64,000 nucleotides of DNA from assembly GCF_000503055.1 (NCBI RefSeq), contig NZ_AYVY01000013.1, forward strand, positions 77,070 through 141,069. The letters are read 5' to 3'. Every line of letters begins with the position of its first letter. The first letter of the stretch is position 1. The notes beneath the pieces were generated by a model. It saw only the letters and a program-made list of their open reading frames with translations, made no database searches and was not told where the DNA came from. Source of the DNA: Mesorhizobium sp. LSHC420B00 (GTDB lineage: Bacteria; Pseudomonadota; Alphaproteobacteria; Rhizobiales; Rhizobiaceae). The translations under genes and the position numbers were made by a program. Below are positions 8,091 through 16,441 of this stretch, piece by piece.

Positions 8091-9034
8091 TGCCGGCCTC
8101 TCAGGCGCGGATCGACCACCGCATAGGAGAGATCGACAACGAAATTGACGACGATGACAGCGGCGACCAGCAGCATGACGACGCTCTCGACCACGATCAG
8201 GTCACGCTGGTTGATCGCCTGGAACACCAGCCGCCCGAGGCCGGGCAAATAGAAGACGTTTTCGATGATGATGGTGCCGGCAAGCAGGAAGGCGAATTGC
8301 AGGCCTAAAATGGTGACCACCGGGATCATGGCGTTGCGCAGCGCATGCCGCCACAAGACAAGGCGATAGGGCAGGCCCTTAGCGCGGGCGGTTCGGATGT
8401 AGTCCTCGTTCAGCACTTCGATCAGCGCCGAGCGGGTGACCCGGGCAAGGATAGCCGCCTGCGGCAGAGCGAGGGCGACCGCCGGCAGGAGCAGCGATTT
8501 CAGCGCCGGCCAGACGCCGGCGCTCCAGCCGGGAAAACCGCCGCCAGGCACCAGCCGCAGCCAGACGGCGAACAGATAGATCAGCATCAGCGCAAACCAG
8601 AAATTGGGCACGGCAACGCCAAGCTGGGCGGCGCCCATCGCGATCGTGTCGCCGGCCCGGCCGCGCCGGCTGGCGGAGAACAGCCCGACCGGGATGGCAA
8701 TGACGGTGGACAGCGCCAGCGCCATCAGCGCCAGCGGCAGCGAGACGACGAGGCGCTCGCGGACCAGATCGATGACCGGCACCGAATAGGTGTAGGAACG
8801 GCCGAAATCGAGGCTCAGCAAGCCGCCGGCCCAATGCAGATAGCGCAGCACGACGGGAGCGTTGAGGCCCATCTGACTGCGCAGCAATTCGATCTGGTCG
8901 GCGCTGGCGTTCAGGCCAAGCATCAGCCGTGCCGGGTCGCCGGGAATGATCTCCAGCACGGCAAAGACCACCATCGAGGCCAGAACCAGCGTGACGACGG
9001 CGATGGCGAGGCGCTTGAGGAGGTAGGCGGTCAT
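8087..9034 (-). CDS. Dipeptide/oligopeptide ABC permease, DppB type
   Basis: A 315-residue inner-membrane permease with the DppB/OppB signature: MTAYLLKRLAIAVVTLVLAS at the N-terminus, EIIPGDPARLMLG, QMGLNAPVVLRYLHW and LDFGRSYTYSVPV, then the EAA loop DYIRTARAKGLPYRLVLWRH and six transmembrane helices ending DLSYAVVDPRLR. It forms the channel with the DppC partner. A 255-base gap with a long inverted repeat separates it from the solute-binding-protein gene upstream. Confidence 0.93.
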   Translation of the reverse strand: MTAYLLKRLAIAVVTLVLASMVVFAVLEIIPGDPARLMLGLNASADQIELLRSQMGLNAPVVLRYLHWAGGLLSLDFGRSYTYSVPVIDLVRERLVVSLPLALMALALSTVIAIPVGLFSASRRGRAGDTIAMGAAQLGVAVPNFWFALMLIYLFAVWLRLVPGGGFPGWSAGVWPALKSLLLPAVALALPQAAILARVTRSALIEVLNEDYIRTARAKGLPYRLVLWRHALRNAMIPVVTILGLQFAFLLAGTIIIENVFYLPGLGRLVFQAINQRDLIVVESVVMLLVAAVIVVNFVVDLSYAVVDPRLRGRQ

Positions 9035-9095
9035 GGACGTTGAGGAACCGCTGTGTTGCCGGACGCAAAAACCGGGCGAAGCTTGCGTTCCCGCC

Positions 9096-9254
9096 CACCC
9101 CCCTCTGTCCTGCCGGACATCTCCCCCTCAAGGGGGGAGATTGGCAGTTTCCACGCTGACACTGTCCTTGCAACGCTAGTGGTTAGCGAAAGCGGCGATG
9201 AGGGCTCGATCTCCCCCCTTGAGGGGGAGATGTCCGGCAGGACAGAGGGGGGTG
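9096..9254. repeat. Palindromic mosaic repeat, copy 2 (perfect 46-bp arms)
   Basis: The left arm 9096-9141 and the right arm 9209-9254 are exact reverse complements over 46 bases. Each arm begins or ends with CACCCCCCTCTGTCCTGCCG and contains its own inner hairpin ATCTCCCCCT..AGGGGGGAGAT. The central 67 bases include CTTGCAACGCTAGTGG and TTAGCGAAAGCGGCGATGAG, similar to the centre of copy 1. It lies between the solute-binding-protein gene and the permease genes of one operon, where a folded RNA could protect the upstream mRNA or attenuate readthrough. Confidence 0.9.
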
Positions 9255-9289
9255 TGACGGAGTGCAACTTTCGCCCTTCTGTCAGCGGC

Positions 9290-10768
9290 TCAATCCGTCC
9301 ACTTCACCTTGGTCAGGTCGTTGGCCTGGATGGGGGCGTTTTCCCATAGGCCCTGCAGTTTGGCGTCCCAGACGCCGACCTTCGGCAATTCGTAGAGGAA
9401 GCCGACCACGGCGTCATCGGCCAGAACCTTCTGCGCCTCGCCGAGCAGCGTCATGCGCTTGGCCTCGTCGGAGGTAAGGTTCAGCTCGTCGATGATCTTG
9501 TCGAAGGCCGGATTGTCGTAGTTGAAGTAATAGTCCTTGCGCGAATAGATATCGATGTCGTTGGGCTCGGTGTGGGAAACGATGGTCAGGTCGTAATCCT
9601 TCTTGGTGAAGACCTGATCAAGCCACTGCGCCCATTCGACAGGGATGATCTCGAGGTCGATGCCGATTTCGCGAAGCTCGGAGGCGATGATCTCGCCACC
9701 AAGCCGCGCATAGGAGGGCGGCGGCAGCTTCAGCGTCGCCTTGAAGCCATTCTCCAGGCCGGCTTCCTTCAGCAACTCCTTGGCCTTGTCCACATTGTGC
9801 GGATAGAGGCCGGTGAGGTCGACATAGGCCTTGCTGGCGGGCGACATGTGCGAGCCGATCGGCACGCCGAGGCCGGCCGAGGCGCCGTCGATGATCGCCT
9901 TGCGATCGAGCGCAAAGGAAATCGCCTGCCTGACCTGCAGCTTGTCGAAGGGCGGCTTCTTGTTGTTGATCGACAGGATGGTTTCGCCCTCGGTCGAGCC
10001 GATCACCACCTTGAAGCGCGGGTCGTCCTTGACCTGGGCGACACTGTCAGGATCGAAGAACGGAAAGGCCTGGATGTCGCCGGAAAGCAGCGCCGGAACG
10101 GCGGCGGCGGCGTCCGGAACGATGCGGAACTCGGCCTTGTCGAGGAACACCGGGGCGCCCCAGTAATTGTCCGACTTGACCAGCGTGATCGATGAGCCCT
10201 TGGCCCAGTTCTGGAACTTGAACGGGCCGGTGCCGATCGGTTTTTCCTTGTTGGTGTCGGCTGTCTCAGGCGCGACGATCACCGCGTCGCCCCAGCCCAT
10301 ATTGTAAAGGAACGAGCCTTGCGGGTTCTTCAGCGTGACCGTCACCGTCGCGGGATCGACGACCTCGACCTTGCCGATGGCGGCGAACAGGCCCTTTTGC
10401 GCGTTGACGGAATTGTCGGCGCGGGCACGATCGAGCGAGAATTTCACGTCGTCGGCGTTGAAGTCGCTGCCGTCATGGAATTTCACGCCTGTATGCAGCT
10501 TGAAAGTGTAGACCTTGCCGTCGTCGGAAATGCTCCAGCCTTCGGCGAGATCGGGCAGCACTTCGCCGTTCGGTCCGATGCGGGTCAGGCCCTCGAAGAC
10601 ATTGGCGTAGAGCACCTCGTCGATCGCAGCCGCGGCACCCGCGGTCGGATCGAGATGCGGGGGTTCGAGCGGAATGCCGATGACCAGGTCAGTTCGCGCG
10701 GCCATCGCCGAGGTTCCGGCGGCCAACGCCAGCGCCGCTGCGGCCAGAATGGTTTTCCACAATTTCAT
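9290..10768 (-). CDS. Peptide ABC transporter substrate-binding protein (SBP family 5)
   Basis: A 492-residue periplasmic binding protein, DppA/OppA class. It has a Sec signal peptide (MKLWKTILAAAALALAAGTS, with AMA before the mature end) and the family 5 landmarks LDPTAGAAAAIDEVLYANVF, LAEGWSISDDGKVYTFKL and VKFHDGSDFNADDVKFSL. The ATG at 10768 has GGGGAG seven bases upstream and is preferred over an in-frame start 15 bases earlier. The ligand is predicted to be a di- or oligopeptide because the first gene of the operon is a peptidase-like M20 enzyme. Confidence 0.93.
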   Translation of the reverse strand: MKLWKTILAAAALALAAGTSAMAARTDLVIGIPLEPPHLDPTAGAAAAIDEVLYANVFEGLTRIGPNGEVLPDLAEGWSISDDGKVYTFKLHTGVKFHDGSDFNADDVKFSLDRARADNSVNAQKGLFAAIGKVEVVDPATVTVTLKNPQGSFLYNMGWGDAVIVAPETADTNKEKPIGTGPFKFQNWAKGSSITLVKSDNYWGAPVFLDKAEFRIVPDAAAAVPALLSGDIQAFPFFDPDSVAQVKDDPRFKVVIGSTEGETILSINNKKPPFDKLQVRQAISFALDRKAIIDGASAGLGVPIGSHMSPASKAYVDLTGLYPHNVDKAKELLKEAGLENGFKATLKLPPPSYARLGGEIIASELREIGIDLEIIPVEWAQWLDQVFTKKDYDLTIVSHTEPNDIDIYSRKDYYFNYDNPAFDKIIDELNLTSDEAKRMTLLGEAQKVLADDAVVGFLYELPKVGVWDAKLQGLWENAPIQANDLTKVKWTD

Positions 10769-10898
10769 CGTGCAACTCCCCATATGCTAAAACACGTGCT
10801 GAAACCCGGCGGATAGAAGCGTGAATTCGCCGCCGAGTAAATTGCGTTTCGTACCGTCCGCCGCCGCCGGGAGGAATGTTTTTCCGCCCATGGCCGGA

Positions 10899-12188
10899 TC
10901 ATTGCGGGCCGGCCCCCCTCAGCAGAACGCCGAGGCCGATGGCCATCACCTTTGCCGAGTCCAACATATCGGCAATGCCGACCCATTCGTCGGGTCGGTG
11001 GGCAAGGTCGAGAATGCCCGGCCCATAAGCGATGCAGTCATAGATGTGGCCGATGCGGGCGACGTGTTTCTGGTCGTAGGTGCCGGGCGAGATCACGTAA
11101 TCCGGCTCGCGGTCGAATATCTCCATGATGCCTTGCGCGACCGCCTTCACCACCGGTGCGTCGCGCTCGGTCATCAGCGGCAGCACTTCCATCAGATCGC
11201 GGATTTCGTAATCGAATTTCTTGCGCTCGCGCTTCAGCCGCTCGAGGATATCGATCACTTCGCTTTTGACCGTGCCGAGATCCTCTTCGAGCAGGAAACG
11301 GCGGTCGATGGTCAGCCGGCAGGAATCAGGCACGTTGGGCGAGGGCAGGCCGGGCCGGAAATCCTCCGTCTGGCCGCCATGGATCGAGTTGATGTTCATG
11401 GTCGAGCGTTTTGCGCCTTCGGGCACGACCGGCATGCGCGTCATTTTGCGGTCGAGCGCCGGAAACAATTCGTCCTCGAAGGCCCGCAGCACGGCGCCCA
11501 TATGGCGTACCGCATTGTCGCCGAGGAACGGCATCGAGCCGTGCGCGATCTCGCCTTTGGTCTCGATCTCCGCCCACCAGACGCCGCGATGGCCGAGGCA
11601 GATGCGGTCCTTGTTGAGCGGCTCGGGAATGATGACGTGGTCGACCTTCGGCCTGGAGAAATAGCCGAGCTTCGCCAGATGCGCGACGCCGCCAAAGCCG
11701 CCGGACTCCTCGTCGACCGTCCCCGAAATCTCGATGGCGCCGGGAAAATCGGGAAAGACCTCCATGAAGGCTTCAGCGGCGATGATCGAGGCGGCAAGCC
11801 CACCTTTCATGTCGCAGGCACCGCGGCCATAGACCTTGCCATCCCTGACGATGCCGGCGAACGGATCGAGGCTCCAGCCGTCGCCGGGCTCGACCACGTC
11901 GATATGCGAATTGAAGTGCACGCAAGCACCCGGCGCGCGGCCATCGAAGCGGGCGACGACGTTGACGCGCGGATAACGGTCAGTGTCGCCGGGCGTGCCG
12001 TCGGCACGGATGAATTCGATCTCAAAACCGCGCTTCTTCAGCCGCGCGCCGATAAATTCGGCACACGGCTGATAGGCTTCGCCGGGCGGGTTGATGGTCG
12101 GAAAGCGGATCAGATCCGCGGCCAGCGCAACCAGATCATCGGCTCGGTCATCGATCGCCTTGAGGAGCCGTTCGTTCGGTTCGTTCAT
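10899..12188 (-). CDS. M20-family metallopeptidase (ArgE/DapE-like)
   Basis: A 429-residue zinc-dependent amidohydrolase of the ArgE/DapE/carboxypeptidase G2 family. Metal and catalytic motifs are in order: HFNSHIDVVEPGDGW, GRGACDMKGG (bridging Asp), VDEESGG (catalytic Glu pair), a dimerisation domain starting near HGSMPFLG, and C-terminal YDQKHVARIGH and LAHRPDEW. It opens the operon, 130 bases upstream of the peptide-binding-protein gene, so it probably cleaves the imported peptide or acyl-amino acid in the cytoplasm. Start at the ATG giving MNEPNERLL; 12 further residues upstream are possible but poorly supported. Confidence 0.88.
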   Translation of the reverse strand: MNEPNERLLKAIDDRADDLVALAADLIRFPTINPPGEAYQPCAEFIGARLKKRGFEIEFIRADGTPGDTDRYPRVNVVARFDGRAPGACVHFNSHIDVVEPGDGWSLDPFAGIVRDGKVYGRGACDMKGGLAASIIAAEAFMEVFPDFPGAIEISGTVDEESGGFGGVAHLAKLGYFSRPKVDHVIIPEPLNKDRICLGHRGVWWAEIETKGEIAHGSMPFLGDNAVRHMGAVLRAFEDELFPALDRKMTRMPVVPEGAKRSTMNINSIHGGQTEDFRPGLPSPNVPDSCRLTIDRRFLLEEDLGTVKSEVIDILERLKRERKKFDYEIRDLMEVLPLMTERDAPVVKAVAQGIMEIFDREPDYVISPGTYDQKHVARIGHIYDCIAYGPGILDLAHRPDEWVGIADMLDSAKVMAIGLGVLLRGAGPQ

Positions 12189-12410
12189 TCGGCGAATTGA
12201 GCAGCGGATGAGGCGGTTTTGCAAGCCCGATGGCGAATTGCGAGGCGATTGCGTGTCGTTACGGCAACTATTGCGGGAAATCGTTCAAATTCGCTGCTTT
12301 GGATTGGTGAAATCGTCAGGGAGTAGGTGTTAGCTCGCTGGCTTGCCATCAAAATGCTGGAGAACAGCGTGAGGGCAGGCAGGCAAGGGGCATCAAAGGG
12401 GTTTGATCGC

Positions 12411-12839
12411 ATGAAAAACACTGTTCTCATGGCAGCAGCATTGGTAGCGATGCTGTTCGGTTCGTCGTTCGAGGGCCGGGCGGCCAGCCTGGTCGCGAAC
12501 ATTGATATTTCCTCACAGACGATGACGGTAAGATACGGGCTTTCGTATTACCGGTGGAGCGTTTCCACCGCCCGCAAAGGCTACATCACGCCGCGCGGCA
12601 GCTATCGTCCGCAGCGGACGGCCAGGATGTGGTATTCGCGCAAATACGATATGTCCCCGATGCCCTATTCGGTGTTCTTCCGCGGCGGCTATGCCATCCA
12701 CGGCACCGGTGCCGTCCGGCAATTGGGGCGCCCGGCATCGCATGGCTGTGTGCGCCTCCACCCCAGCAACGCCGCGGCCTTCTATTCGATGGTGCGCAAA
12801 GCCGGCTTCGGCAACACGCGGATCCTGGTGACGAATTAG
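12411..12839 (+). CDS. L,D-transpeptidase (YkuD domain)
   Basis: A 142-residue secreted enzyme that links meso-diaminopimelate residues of peptidoglycan (3-3 crosslinks) or attaches proteins to it. A signal peptide (MKNTVLMAAALVAMLFGSS) is followed by the catalytic domain with RYGLSYYRWSVSTARKG, GGYAIHGTG (His97) and SHGCVRL (His111, Cys113), the invariant YkuD active-site motif. The frame is open from 12327, but only the start at 12411 gives a proper signal peptide; AAAGGGG lies upstream. Confidence 0.9.
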   Translation: MKNTVLMAAALVAMLFGSSFEGRAASLVANIDISSQTMTVRYGLSYYRWSVSTARKGYITPRGSYRPQRTARMWYSRKYDMSPMPYSVFFRGGYAIHGTGAVRQLGRPASHGCVRLHPSNAAAFYSMVRKAGFGNTRILVTN

Positions 12840-12854
12840 GCCTGTCACTGGGCC

Positions 12855-12886
12855 CGAAAATAAAAAACCCGCCGGAGCGGCAGGTT
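12855..12886 (-). terminator. Probable terminator of the lpxXL operon
   Basis: The sequence AACCCGCC (12866-12873) and GGCAGGTT (12879-12886) form an 8-bp stem with one mismatch around a 5-base loop. Read on the minus strand it is followed by a T-rich run (TTTTTTATTTTC). It lies about 100 bases past the lpxXL stop codon, in the right orientation to end the acpXL-lpxXL transcript. Confidence 0.5.
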
Positions 12887-12986
12887 CGTCGGCGCCAAGT
12901 AGCACCATACAGTTAGTAGCATAGCTGCCGGCACAAAGCAAGAACAAAATACGTCAGTAGCGGAAAATGTTTGCTATGATTTCCGC

Positions 12987-13979
12987 TCAGGCGGCTTTGT
13001 CGCGCAATTTCAACGGCCGCCGCTTTCTGCGCTTGCTGATCTCCCAGCGCTTGTGGAACCACATCCACTGGCCAGGGTCTTCGCGCACCCAGCGCTCGAC
13101 CACATCGTTGAGAAGCTGAGTGGTGGCGGGGACGTCGACATTGCCGCCTGCGGTGCGCGGCAAGGTGAGCTTGTCCTCGATTTCGAGCCGGAAACGATTG
13201 TTCGGCAAGCGCACGCAGCGCGCCGGGTAGACATCGCAATCGTAATGCCGGGCCAGCGTGCCTAGTACGCGGTTGCTCTCGCAGGGGCGGCCGAAGAATG
13301 TCGTCTCGAGCCCACCCGTGAATTTCTGGTCGACCAGCACGCCGATATTGCCGCCGTTCTCCAGGATAGCCGCAAGCGCGAACGAGGCGCCGGTCGAAGA
13401 CGGCAGCAGCGATCCCATGCTCGAGCGGCGGGTCGAGAGGATGTAGTCGGCGAGGTAAGGGTTGTTGGGCGGGCGAAACAGCGCCGTGATGTTCATGCCG
13501 AAGGTGGCAGCAGCCACCGGCAGCAACTCGAAATTGCCGAGATGCCCGGTGAAGACGATATTCGGCTTGTCCTCGCCGGCGATGCGCACGAAATGCTCCA
13601 CGCCCTTGACCTCGACACGGCCCGGCTTCGTCGCAGCAGGATCGTAGTCGAACAAAGCATCGAGGAAGATATATTCGGCCGCGAGGCGAGCCATGTTGCC
13701 CCACATGTCGGAGGCGATCGCCTCGATCTCTGTATCGCTCTTTTCCGGATAGGCCTTGCGCAGATTGTCGATCGCAACCTTGTGGCGCTGCACCCAAGGG
13801 CCGATGTGGCGGGCGGCGCTGTCGGCGAAATTGAGCGCCCTGTCGGGCGGCAGCAGGCGCAGCGCGGAGATGACGATCATCGCGACCCGCGCGACCAGCC
13901 AGTAGTTGAACCGTCGAAGCCGCCGGCCATGGCGGAATCCCAGGTCCCGGCTGATCTTCCTGAAAGTCTTGCCGACCAT
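12987..13979 (-). CDS. lpxXL: Lipid A very-long-chain acyltransferase LpxXL
   Basis: A 330-residue HtrB/LpxL-family inner-membrane acyltransferase. In rhizobia LpxXL transfers the 27-hydroxyoctacosanoyl chain from AcpXL to lipid A. An N-terminal membrane anchor (WLVARVAMIVISALRLL) is followed by the HX4E catalytic motif HLGNFE (His146, Glu151), GGNIGVLVDQKF and a C-terminal QWMWFHKRWE. It is the last gene of the acpXL cluster; its ATG is two bases after the adhXL stop. Assignment as LpxXL rather than a generic lauroyltransferase rests on gene order. Confidence 0.92.
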   Translation of the reverse strand: MVGKTFRKISRDLGFRHGRRLRRFNYWLVARVAMIVISALRLLPPDRALNFADSAARHIGPWVQRHKVAIDNLRKAYPEKSDTEIEAIASDMWGNMARLAAEYIFLDALFDYDPAATKPGRVEVKGVEHFVRIAGEDKPNIVFTGHLGNFELLPVAAATFGMNITALFRPPNNPYLADYILSTRRSSMGSLLPSSTGASFALAAILENGGNIGVLVDQKFTGGLETTFFGRPCESNRVLGTLARHYDCDVYPARCVRLPNNRFRLEIEDKLTLPRTAGGNVDVPATTQLLNDVVERWVREDPGQWMWFHKRWEISKRRKRRPLKLRDKAA

Positions 13980-13981
13980 TC

Positions 13982-15010
13982 TCAGCCGACGCGCAGGATG
14001 ATCTTGCCGAACACGTCGCGGCCTTCCATGCGCTTCAGTGCGGCATCGATGCCGTCGAAACCGACCTCGGTGTCGATCACCGGCACGACAAGACCCGCCG
14101 CCATCTTCTGCATGGCGTCGGCCATGTTTTCCATGCGGCAGCCGAACGAGCCGAGCAGCTTCAGCTGCTGCTGGAACAATTGCATCAAATTGATCTGCGT
14201 CGACACGCCGGAGGTCGAGCCGCAGGTGACGAGCCGTCCGCCGCGTTTCAGGCACAGCATCGAAGCGGCAAAGGTGTCGGCGCCGACATGCTCGAACACC
14301 ACGTCAACGCCCCTCTTCTTCGTCAGCTTCCGCACGACGCCTTCGAAGCGGTCGTCGCGGTAATTGATGACGCGGTCGGCGCCGAGCGCCTTGGCCTTGT
14401 CGATCTTTTCGTTCGAGCCGACGGTGGTGATGACCGTGCAGCCCATCTTCTTGGCCAGCTGAATGGCGGCTGAGCCGATGCCGGAGCCGCCGGCATGGAC
14501 CAGTATCGTCTCGCCGGGCTGCAGCCGGGCATTGTCGAACAGCATATGCTCGACCGTGCCGAAGGTAACCGGCGCCACCGCCGCGCCGATCTCGCTCACG
14601 CCGGGCGGCGCGGGGACCAGAAGGCGCGCCGGCAGGTTGATCTTTTCCTGCGCAAAGCCGTCGAGATGGAAGCCGTGCACGCCCGAAACATGCTCGCAGA
14701 GATTGTCGCGGCCTTCGCGGCAGGCGCGGCAAAGACCGCAGGTGCGGGCTCCATAGATCGACACCAATTGCCCGGGCACAAGGCTGGAAACGCCGGGGCC
14801 GACCGCCTCGACCTCGCCGGAAGCCTCGGCGCCGACGACCAGCGGCAGCTTGCGCTTGGCAAAAGCCATGCCGCGCCAGCCCCAGACGTCGATGTGGTTC
14901 AGCGCCACGGCCTTGATGCGCAGCGTCACCTCGCCGAGCGAAGGCGGCGGCGGTGGTGACAGGTCCACCGTTTCAAGCCGGCGATCCTCGATAAGTTGCA
15001 ATGCGCGCAT
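13982..15010 (-). CDS. Zinc-type alcohol dehydrogenase of the VLCFA cluster
   Basis: A 342-residue medium-chain dehydrogenase/reductase. It has the GHE-like region LVVGAEASGEVEAVGPGV, four Cys of the structural zinc lobe (CGLCRACREGRDNLCEH), and the nucleotide-binding VHAGGSGIGSAAIQLAK. In Rhizobium leguminosarum and Sinorhizobium the equivalent gene sits between fabF1XL and lpxXL and is taken to act in very-long-chain acyl synthesis, perhaps as a reductase. Start at MRALQLIED; an ATG 21 bases upstream also exists. The gap to fabF1XL holds a short palindrome (15025-15065). Confidence 0.85.
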   Translation of the reverse strand: MRALQLIEDRRLETVDLSPPPPPSLGEVTLRIKAVALNHIDVWGWRGMAFAKRKLPLVVGAEASGEVEAVGPGVSSLVPGQLVSIYGARTCGLCRACREGRDNLCEHVSGVHGFHLDGFAQEKINLPARLLVPAPPGVSEIGAAVAPVTFGTVEHMLFDNARLQPGETILVHAGGSGIGSAAIQLAKKMGCTVITTVGSNEKIDKAKALGADRVINYRDDRFEGVVRKLTKKRGVDVVFEHVGADTFAASMLCLKRGGRLVTCGSTSGVSTQINLMQLFQQQLKLLGSFGCRMENMADAMQKMAAGLVVPVIDTEVGFDGIDAALKRMEGRDVFGKIILRVG

Positions 15011-15024
15011 GCCAGATCCCAGGT

Positions 15025-15065
15025 TGCGCATGACCCGAGAACCGTTTCGGAAAGGACCATGCGCA
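15025..15065. repeat. Small palindrome between fabF1XL and adhXL
   Basis: TGCGCATG (15025-15032) pairs with CATGCGCA (15058-15065); inside, CCGA and TCGG can pair. The layout (GCATGACCC, then CGGAAAGG, then CATGC) matches the palindrome at 27546-27608 and belongs to a common rhizobial intergenic palindrome type. Confidence 0.55.
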
Positions 15066-15094
15066 CGACAACAGTGCTAGAGCGGAACGGTCGC

Positions 15095-16366
15095 TTAGAC
15101 CGGTTCCCGCGCCATGACAAGGCAGGTGTTCTGGCCGCCGAAGCCGAAGGAGTTCGACAGGACCGTGCCGACCTCGGCGTTGCGCTTGGTGTTCGGCACC
15201 ACGTCGAGCACGATCGCCGGGTCGGGATTGTCGTAGTTGATGGTCGGCGGAATGACGCTTTCGCGCATCGTCATCAGCGAAAATGCAGCCTCGACGGCAC
15301 CGGCTGCCGATAGGGTATGGCCGATCATCGACTTGTTCGACGAGACCGGCATTGACGAGATACGCTCGCCGAACACCGTCGACAGCGACAAATGCTCCAT
15401 CTTGTCGTTTTCGGGCGTCGAGGTGCCATGGGCGTTGACATAATCGATCCCGTCCTCGCTCAGGCCGGCATCGGCAAGGGCGGCGCGCACCGCCGCGATC
15501 GCCGGCGAACCGTCCGGCTTGGAGCGGGTGCGATGGAAGTCGTCGGCCTTTTCGCCGCAGCCGCGCAATATGCCGAGAATGGTGGCGCCGCGGGCAAGTG
15601 CTGCCTCCAGCGATTCCAGCACAAGGGCGCCCGAGCCTTCGGCCAGCACGAAGCCGTCGCGATCCTTGGAGAACGGCTTGGATGCCTTTTCGGGGATGTC
15701 GTTATGGGTGGAGAGCGCCGACAGAAGCGAGAAGCGGATCAGCGCCTCCGCGGTTGCCGATCCGTCGGCGCCGATCGACAGCGCCCGGTCGCATTCGCCG
15801 CGGCGGATCGCCTCGACGCCGAGCTGGATCGCCGTGGCGCCCGAGGCGCAGGCGGTCGACAGCGTGATCGGCAGGCCGCGCGTGCCGAAACGATCGGCAA
15901 GCCGGTCGGCGATCGAACCGAACTGGGTGGTCTCGAAAATGTCGAGTTCCCTCAGGCCGCGCGCCACCCGCAGGAGCCTCTCTGCACCGGTATCGTGCGT
16001 GTCGGAATTGTAGAGCGAAAAGCGCTCGCTCCAGTCGAGTTCGACCGGCGGCGAAGCGAGGAAAAGCGGTCCGCCGAAATCGCCGGCATCGAGGCCTGCC
16101 TCAGACATCGCTTCCTGGGCCGCGGTTTCGGCAAGCTCATAGGTGAGGAGACTGGCGCCCTTGGAACTCGACGGCAGGAAATCGACCATGCCGGAGATGC
16201 GGGTGTTGAGATGATCGACCGGGAAGCGGGTGATCGGATGGATGCCGGACTTGCCGGATGTCAGCGCCGCCCAATTATCGGCCTTGCCGACACCGAGCGA
16301 GGTCACCACGCCGATGCCGGTGACGGCGACGATCGGCCTGCCCATGTGGTCGTTCAGATTGGCCAT
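15095..16366 (-). CDS. fabF1XL: Beta-ketoacyl-ACP synthase FabF1XL
   Basis: A 423-residue condensing enzyme of the KAS II class that elongates acyl chains on AcpXL. The full catalytic triad is present: Cys173 in STACASGA, His313 in NAHGTSTPEN and His350 in SNKSMIGHTLSAAG, with the GFGGQN end. Start ATG at 16366 (MANLNDHMGRP) has GGACAACAA upstream; an earlier in-frame ATG at 16399 lies within a palindrome. It follows fabF2XL after 75 bases and probably works with it as a heterodimer (inferred). Confidence 0.92.
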   Translation of the reverse strand: MANLNDHMGRPIVAVTGIGVVTSLGVGKADNWAALTSGKSGIHPITRFPVDHLNTRISGMVDFLPSSSKGASLLTYELAETAAQEAMSEAGLDAGDFGGPLFLASPPVELDWSERFSLYNSDTHDTGAERLLRVARGLRELDIFETTQFGSIADRLADRFGTRGLPITLSTACASGATAIQLGVEAIRRGECDRALSIGADGSATAEALIRFSLLSALSTHNDIPEKASKPFSKDRDGFVLAEGSGALVLESLEAALARGATILGILRGCGEKADDFHRTRSKPDGSPAIAAVRAALADAGLSEDGIDYVNAHGTSTPENDKMEHLSLSTVFGERISSMPVSSNKSMIGHTLSAAGAVEAAFSLMTMRESVIPPTINYDNPDPAIVLDVVPNTKRNAEVGTVLSNSFGFGGQNTCLVMAREPV

Positions 16367-16393
16367 TTGTTGTCCAAAAACCTGTTTCTCTTG

Positions 16394-16441
16394 GAGCATC
16401 GGATCGCCCGAAAACCGCGTCACGTTTTCGGTCCGATGCTC
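16394..16441. repeat. Palindrome between fabF2XL and fabF1XL
   Basis: GAGCATCGGA (16394-16403) pairs exactly with TCCGATGCTC (16432-16441); inside it, CCGAAAAC (16408-16415) pairs with GTTTTCGG (16424-16431). That is 18 paired bases with a 4-base bulge and an 8-base loop. The right end overlaps the fabF2XL stop codon. It could act as an RNA stability or processing element within the operon. Confidence 0.75.

Noticed and set aside
10821-12200. 459-codon open frame antisense to the M20 peptidase gene
   Set aside because: Antisense shadow; the minus strand shows all metal-binding motifs of the peptidase.
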